Assembly: GCA_036924285.1 (NCBI GenBank)
Contig: JAYKYS010000009.1
Coordinates: 15,748,001-15,812,000, forward strand
Source of the DNA: Asterella californica
Taxonomy: Eukaryota > Streptophyta > Marchantiopsida > Marchantiales > Aytoniaceae
DNA length: 64,000 nucleotides
Direction: 5' to 3'
The notes below the pieces were generated by a model. That model had not been told where the DNA came from, did no database searches, and saw only the letters and a program-made list of their open reading frames with translations. Below, piece by piece: positions 58,835-64,000 of this stretch (positions are counted from its first letter, which is position 1; every line of letters begins with the position of its first letter). The position numbers and the translations under genes are program-made.

Positions 58835-60979
58835 TTCTAGGTCTGATTAATGTTTAATATTTATATCTATAGTAAAATTTAAGTATTTGATAACAAAGTT
58901 CTCCAAAAGTTTATGTTAAATGTTCTCGTGAAATTGATTTTTGTGTTGTAAAGAAGAGACATTTACCTTCATTCTTATAACATGATCTCTCTTGGCGCTG
59001 CTGTTTTTTGAACGATTTTGGTTATATCGACATCGAGATGAAAATCTCAACATCAGCATTTCGATGTTGAGATTTCTCTCACTTTCTATAAATTCTACCT
59101 AAATTCTACCTAAATCTCTACCCCTGTTTAGCAGATCTGTGTTTGGTTAAACACGGATTCCTTACAACACCTTATATAGGGAGCATGGAGAAGGTTCCAC
59201 TGCTTACACGTGGATGTGAACAGAGTAATAAAACTGTAAACCAGTCCCCGAAGCGCAATATAAAGCGCTTTCCATCAATGAACGTTCGAGTTGGTTTTAT
59301 TGTAAAGGTGTAAATCTCGAGGGGTCACTAATATCTTTTGTTGGAACCGCGTGAGAGTTAAAAAGCCTATATAAATCCAAACAGTAACTTTTTTGTTTAG
59401 TCTTGGAAAACGTATTTCCCAGTTTGATGGTTGTTTACTTTTTAGATAATTATATATTCTATTAAACCATAATTATTATCTATGTTTGAAATATAAGACA
59501 ATTTCTAATTATACGTTAGATGTAAGAAGTATTATAATTGGTCCCCTTAAGCTTGTGTAACGAAGCGAATGGCTACTCGATGTATTTTGCTTTGGACTTT
59601 TGATCGCTATGATCTTTTAAGTACACCTAGATTTGCATGCAATACACCATATTATAATATTCTTTCTGGCATATACCTCAGCATAGTTATACGTCGACAG
59701 TGAGAAAAATATAAAAGAGGATGTTTGTCGTATAATGTATTTATTATATTAAAATTTATAAAAAAGAAAAACGGAGGAACTTGCTGTGAAACCTGGAAAG
59801 GAGAAAGAATTCATTTAGACCTCGGTCGCTAACGGATAGTCTCGTAATTCTATTGCAAAGCTCCTTGTTACATTAAAATTGTTAATATTTATTTGATATA
59901 GGGTAATATAATAATAATGTTAGTAATTCATTAATATATAAAATATACTGTATTTTGATATAATATTATTAGATATAAATTTTATGAAGATCTTTCAAAA
60001 GGTTTGTTGAGATAATACTCAATATAGTATTAAATTTCATAAAATAAAACAATAGAAACTCTGTTAAAAGATCATGTAAAATAGATTTTTACTCACAAGT
60101 GATTTAGGCTCATATAACTAAGTGACTCTCAAAGTGTAAATATTTCAAGTTTGATAATGGAAACTCTTTTTCGGAGTATAGATTTGGGTTGCCGAAACCC
60201 GGAGAGATTCGCATATTTTATGTTGATGCTTTCTCTTTAGTAGTGTGATTTAGCTCACAGAGCCTTGGTTGGTAAAGGAGCCACCGGGACTACCGGTACT
60301 TGTGAAAGCACCAAAGACTTAAAAGTTTCCATTAAACAATCACTACCGATTTCCTATCATATTCCAGGTTTCATGTAAACGTGGAAAATGATAAGTATTT
60401 AGAAAAGTGTCTATACTCTATATATTATGCAAAAGAAAGTATTTCTATCATAAAGAGATTCAGTCTTTTGTTTAAACCTGACATGATCTTAAACCCAACT
60501 TGAAGTTGATCTGGGCCGAGAAAGGAGGGGGATATTTTATTTTTTACTGAATTGCCTTCCTGGAGTCTGTATAATAATCCCTAGGTCTACCTCCCACACA
60601 CATATCAGACTCTCCTGAGAGGAAATATAAGTGGGATCACTTGGGAAATAAAATGCATGATAGATTAATTAATTTCTTTAATTACTGGAAAAAGGTTTAA
60701 GTGTTAAATCTCTGGTATGAATACAAGTGCTCTTGACACGCAGTGGATTGCATTTTAAATTTAACCTTTAGAATGAAAATGAGTTATTATGAGTACCTCA
60801 TCATCTCAACATAGAATCTATGAAAGTAAGAATAAAATTAAAGATCTTCACTAGCTTTACAAGTTATGTTTGATATCAAAACAAACAATTTAGTACTGAC
60901 TTAGAAATGTTAATACGAAGATTTCAAGGTTTCTTGGGGCTGAAGAGAATATTTTTTGGACTCAAAGTACACGGTGGGG
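58835..60979. other. AT-rich flank of the MULE
   Basis: No gene supported. It includes a 13-bp perfect inverted repeat (AAATCTCAACATC / complement) at 59042-59075. The outer MULE terminus should lie in or near this stretch, but I could not identify a terminal inverted repeat with confidence. Confidence 0.4.
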
Positions 60980-61310
60980 AAAAAGAATATTTTCTTTATG
61001 CTTTTATACCCATACCGGAGGTTTAAGTAAAAATTCTATGGTAAACTGAAATGTTCTAAATGTTATTGATATTTGTACCTGGAGATGCAGGAAAATCCGA
61101 ACATAACCCATAAGGGGCATGTTGACAAACTCACTCCCGAAATTACATATCCTGGAAGATCATCCTAAACATATATTCCTTACAATTTCACTTTATTTAG
61201 TTAATATGCAAGGGTTTAATTTATAATAATAATAATAAAGGTTTAATTTATTACCTAAAACTTAATTTATATATATACATACGGTGACTTAGTTCCCCTG
61301 CATATTCACT
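60980..61310 (-). mobile_element. Hairpin-headed element, copy I
   Basis: Minus-strand copy. GTGAATATGCAGGGGA is at about 61296-61310, and the core CTTATGGGTTATGTTCGGAT near 61100-61116 closely matches copy D. The end has GAATATT near 60982. The second stem near 61210-61260 is expanded by an ATA(n) run. Ends are less certain than for copies B, C, E and H. Confidence 0.6.
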
Positions 61311-61740
61311 TTGGAGGGAATAGGTAACCATCCAAGGACATCAATTAGAATCTTCTATAGACACAACTTCGTGCTTGGAACACTCCGAAAGACTTCCTCT
61401 CTAGTGTATTCATTGAATTCAACGAAAGTCTAGTGCACGAGAAGAGTTGCGTCTAAAACTGGAAGCACGGCAGTCTTGTCGATAAAGAGGCAGATAGAAG
61501 CCTATCAATCTTCAACTAGAGAGGAAAGGCCACTACACCACCGGTTTTTCTATTTTTCAGTCGGGATGAGGTGAGACGAGTACAGTCTCGTCTATACAAG
61601 TGAAGTGAGGGTTGCTGCAGGACGATCATGGAACTTGAATAAGCTGCTACTTCTGGTGCGTTTACGAGATGATGGCTGCAACTCACTGGCTCACCAGAGA
61701 GTTCCGTTCTGAGAAGCGTTGAGAGCGAGAGAGAGAGGTG

Positions 61741-63500
61741 ATGTCAAGAGCATTATTGTTGCAGAGGGGAATGGCGAGCTTGGCAGGTTCGGCTGTTGAA
61801 TCGTTGCGTCAGCAGAAGAAAGAGTTGCGCTTGGTTATGAAACGGAGTTTGCGCAGCTTCCCTCTCGAGCTGCGTCAACAAGAAGGTCTGCTGGTTGCTG
61901 CGCCAGAGGGACATCCATTTAGATCCATTCCTCATAGCGATCAGTTGAATGTCCTGAGATGAATTTGTTATCTGAAACGAGCTTTCTGCATCTAGGGGAG
62001 GAGTTTGCTGGTTCTGGGAAGGGGAAAAAGAACCTTGGATTTATAGCTGCGTTAGCCTCCTCTGCATAGCTCCATCACCTGGCGGTGGAGATGTGCACGT
62101 CAAATTGGTTTCCATAAGTAACTCTTTTAGACCCGATGCGAATTTAAAGATTCAGTTGTGTGCGGATTCTGCAGATATTGCCATCCAGAACCATGTCTTA
62201 TCTGCTGATTGGTTTAAGCAGAGTAGAAGTTTCTGTGCCTACCTCAGCTGCGCAGCCTTGCGAGAAGTCGACACAAATCACATCGTCGGCACTCTCCTGC
62301 AGCATTGTGATTCTGGTACAAAATGTTCTCTCTGTGCGACAGTAGTTATTGTCTGGGCCGTCCGTCTTGTATTTGTTCCTGGGCTTTATTTTCGATCAAC
62401 CACGGCCCTCTCCACGACCTAAGGAATGCTTCGCTTCAGTGCACCAGAAATGGCGAAGGAGTTGTACGTTCCTCGAATTCTAGACCGTGAGGCGAACATG
62501 GCCATGCTGCACGTTTCCACTACGGCAGATCTTACCACCAATTCTATGGGCATTGTAGAGCCAGACTTCAATGATTCTGATGGTCATCCTCGTATAAGTG
62601 GTAAGAAAACTTTCTGAAATGGCTTTCTCTGACGACTGTAATTCACGAGATAGATAGGCACTGTACCTGCAGTTAAAGAATAATCTTCGTGCCCGTTAAG
62701 ATGCAGAGGTTGAGCTAATGTGCTGTTATGTATCAAATGACAGTGATGCAGGCAAACCATCCAGTTGATCTATTTCTTCTACCAGGTATGCCAGTCCGCA
62801 TATTAGTTATGGATTCTGATCGAGAATGCTTGAACTTTCGTCCATGGACTGAAGCCCTACCGGCAAGTATGACAAATGGCTTGGTTGGTTTCAGGACTAG
62901 CTTTTGATCGTTCAGGGCGACGGTGTGGTCGTGGAGGAGGGTATTAAACAAACCTCTTAAATAGGCGTCGAAAGAGCAGTGGTTGGAGCTTAGGCTGAAC
63001 AGCAGTTTACTACCTATGTGCTCCTTGGGGTTTCATGACCTTTAGCCTTTGTTTCCATAGCTGTAAAATCAGTGACGAGCAAGCCAAGAAACTGACAGCT
63101 GCGGGTTGTTATTCGTGATTCAGGTATTATGATGTTTTCCTTTCAAAGTATCTAGAACTAATGAAGGATAAGAACTGGAGGCGACCCCTTCTTGGTAAGT
63201 AAGGATTACGTTCTGGAGGCAACTGTGCTGACAGCCCCTCACTCACTCACGGGATCCTCATAAGCAACAATTTCAGGCTCCAGTAGCTCTTGTGATTCGA
63301 CTTCTGCACGTGGATGCCTTTTCGCGATGCTTACTTTCAGTATGGCTTTTGCAGTGGCTCTAGCCTATTCTGTACAAGTACTGGAGGATCCTGTACCTGT
63401 GGACGTAACAGATGTTCCTGTGGATGCTCTCGTCTTGTCAAGTGGTGTGCTGCCCATCTCTGACTATGCAAACGAGCATATGTTTAGACATCAAAAGTAG
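61741..63500 (+). CDS. 5FCL: 5-formyltetrahydrofolate cyclo-ligase
   Basis: Seven exons (61741-61885, 62175-62315, 62448-62600, 62744-62785, 62895-62940, 63124-63194, 63355-63500) join in frame to 247 residues, all introns GT..AG. The enzyme (5,10-methenyltetrahydrofolate synthetase, EC 6.3.3.2) uses ATP to turn 5-formyl-THF into 5,10-methenyl-THF, in plant mitochondria. Family signatures: KKELRLVMKRSLRS then QQEDIAIQ (41-52), FCAYLSCAALREVDT (68-82), ELYVPRI, NMAMLHVS, SMGIVEPD, VDLFLLPGLAFDRSGRR (about 154-170), GRGGGYYDVFL (172-182, ATP/substrate loop) and DVPVDALVLSSGVLP near the end. The first 25 residues (SRALLLQRG...) look like a mitochondrial presequence. Length fits plant homologues without a long extension. 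All key motifs are present, so I expect an active gene. Confidence 0.95.
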
Positions 63501-64000
63501 ACTTGGGAGGTCCTCCTGTTTCCAACTGGTGCTCCCATCTGACAGCAGTCAACACATGAGGTGGGAGCATAGTAAACATGTTGAATCTGGGTTGATATCA
63601 TGTGGTTAAAGTCCACCAGAGTACGAATAGGCCTTCTTTGCTTCACACATGCTAACCTTTAGCACGATTTCTTGTAGTGAAAACACCGTTTTCGTGAGTC
63701 GAGGAAGGCAATAGCTTCGAATGCTTTCAAGTTTCGGATAGACACTAATGTCAAACTTTATTACTGACTCAACAACGTTCCTCACAAGTCAATGTGGGAT
63801 GATCAATTGCTTCTTTAGATTCGATCAGGGGAAAATTAACCATTTTGGGTCTCCAACTTAGTCAGATGTAAATTCGTCTATGTACATCTGACCACATATA
63901 AAGTGACAGGAGTGTTCAGCACAAATTCTCGAGGATTCTGGCTTTGTGTCTCAGTCTAAGTCTGTCGTCTGCAAAGATGTTTGTCCGCAGTTTGGATTTG
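63501..64000. other. Downstream flank of 5FCL
   Basis: Probable 3' untranslated sequence and intergenic DNA. No other gene is recognisable before the window edge. Confidence 0.45.

Overview
The window is nuclear DNA of a land plant, most likely a bryophyte (moss-like). Evidence: four spliced or intact plant-type housekeeping genes with presequence-like N-termini; a TSPO that keeps the KPWWQPP loop which, as I recall, angiosperm TSPOs have lost; a Copia element primed by initiator tRNA-Met; a MULE transposase with SWIM and CCHC zinc fingers; and PIF/Harbinger remains. Gene density is low and most of the AT-rich sequence is transposon debris. No sequence here is diagnostic to genus.

Layout. 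(1) 224-10731 is one interrupted inverted repeat of about 10.5 kb. The arms are 224-4965 and 5835-10731, around a unique loop of about 870 bp. Both arms carry rows of short AGAAGTGAT...ATCACTTCT palindromes, and each arm has its own later insertion. (2) 12.8-17.1 kb is a decayed PIF/Harbinger element (Myb/SANT-like remnant plus transposase remnant). It is split by an internally deleted Copia element (14346-16099, TSD AGCAT) and again by a small hairpin-headed element (16645-16958). (3) 19.6-23.8 kb is a 16-exon organellar-type 5'-3' exonuclease gene. (4) 24-29 kb holds a MITE, tandem duplications, another hairpin element and a tRNA-Arg(ACG). (5) 30.8-31.7 kb is a single-exon TSPO gene on the minus strand. 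(6) 32-40 kb is gene-free and AT-rich, with hairpin elements and a 980-bp foldback element. (7) 41.3-44.0 kb is a multi-exon SAM-dependent methyltransferase gene on the minus strand. (8) 45-51 kb has a 182-bp tandem array, a broken 25S rDNA piece between inverted 102-bp repeats, and a perfect 31-bp hairpin. (9) 51.7-59.1 kb has an FCP1/NIF-like phosphatase pseudogene flanked on both sides by GAAACATATGTTTC-type palindrome arrays, next to a decayed MULE transposase on the same strand. (10) 61.7-63.5 kb is a 7-exon 5-formyltetrahydrofolate cyclo-ligase gene.

The most unusual thing I see is a dispersed family of hairpin-headed, non-TIR elements of about 300-530 bp. Nine or ten copies lie at about 4.5, 6.2, 16.6, 18.2, 18.65, 27.35, 32.8, 37.6, 45.1 and 61 kb. 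Each has a palindromic head, a second inverted repeat around a CTTTCC..GGAAAGGTTAG-like loop, and in most copies a conserved ACTTATGGGTTAT core. The better ends are bounded by direct repeats matching GGATG(C/T)(A/T)TATTCA. Two copies can be compared with an unfilled site inside this window.

The functional genes are unrelated single genes (folate metabolism, organellar DNA repair, membrane translocator, methyltransferase), as expected for a plant chromosome; there is no operon-like logic.
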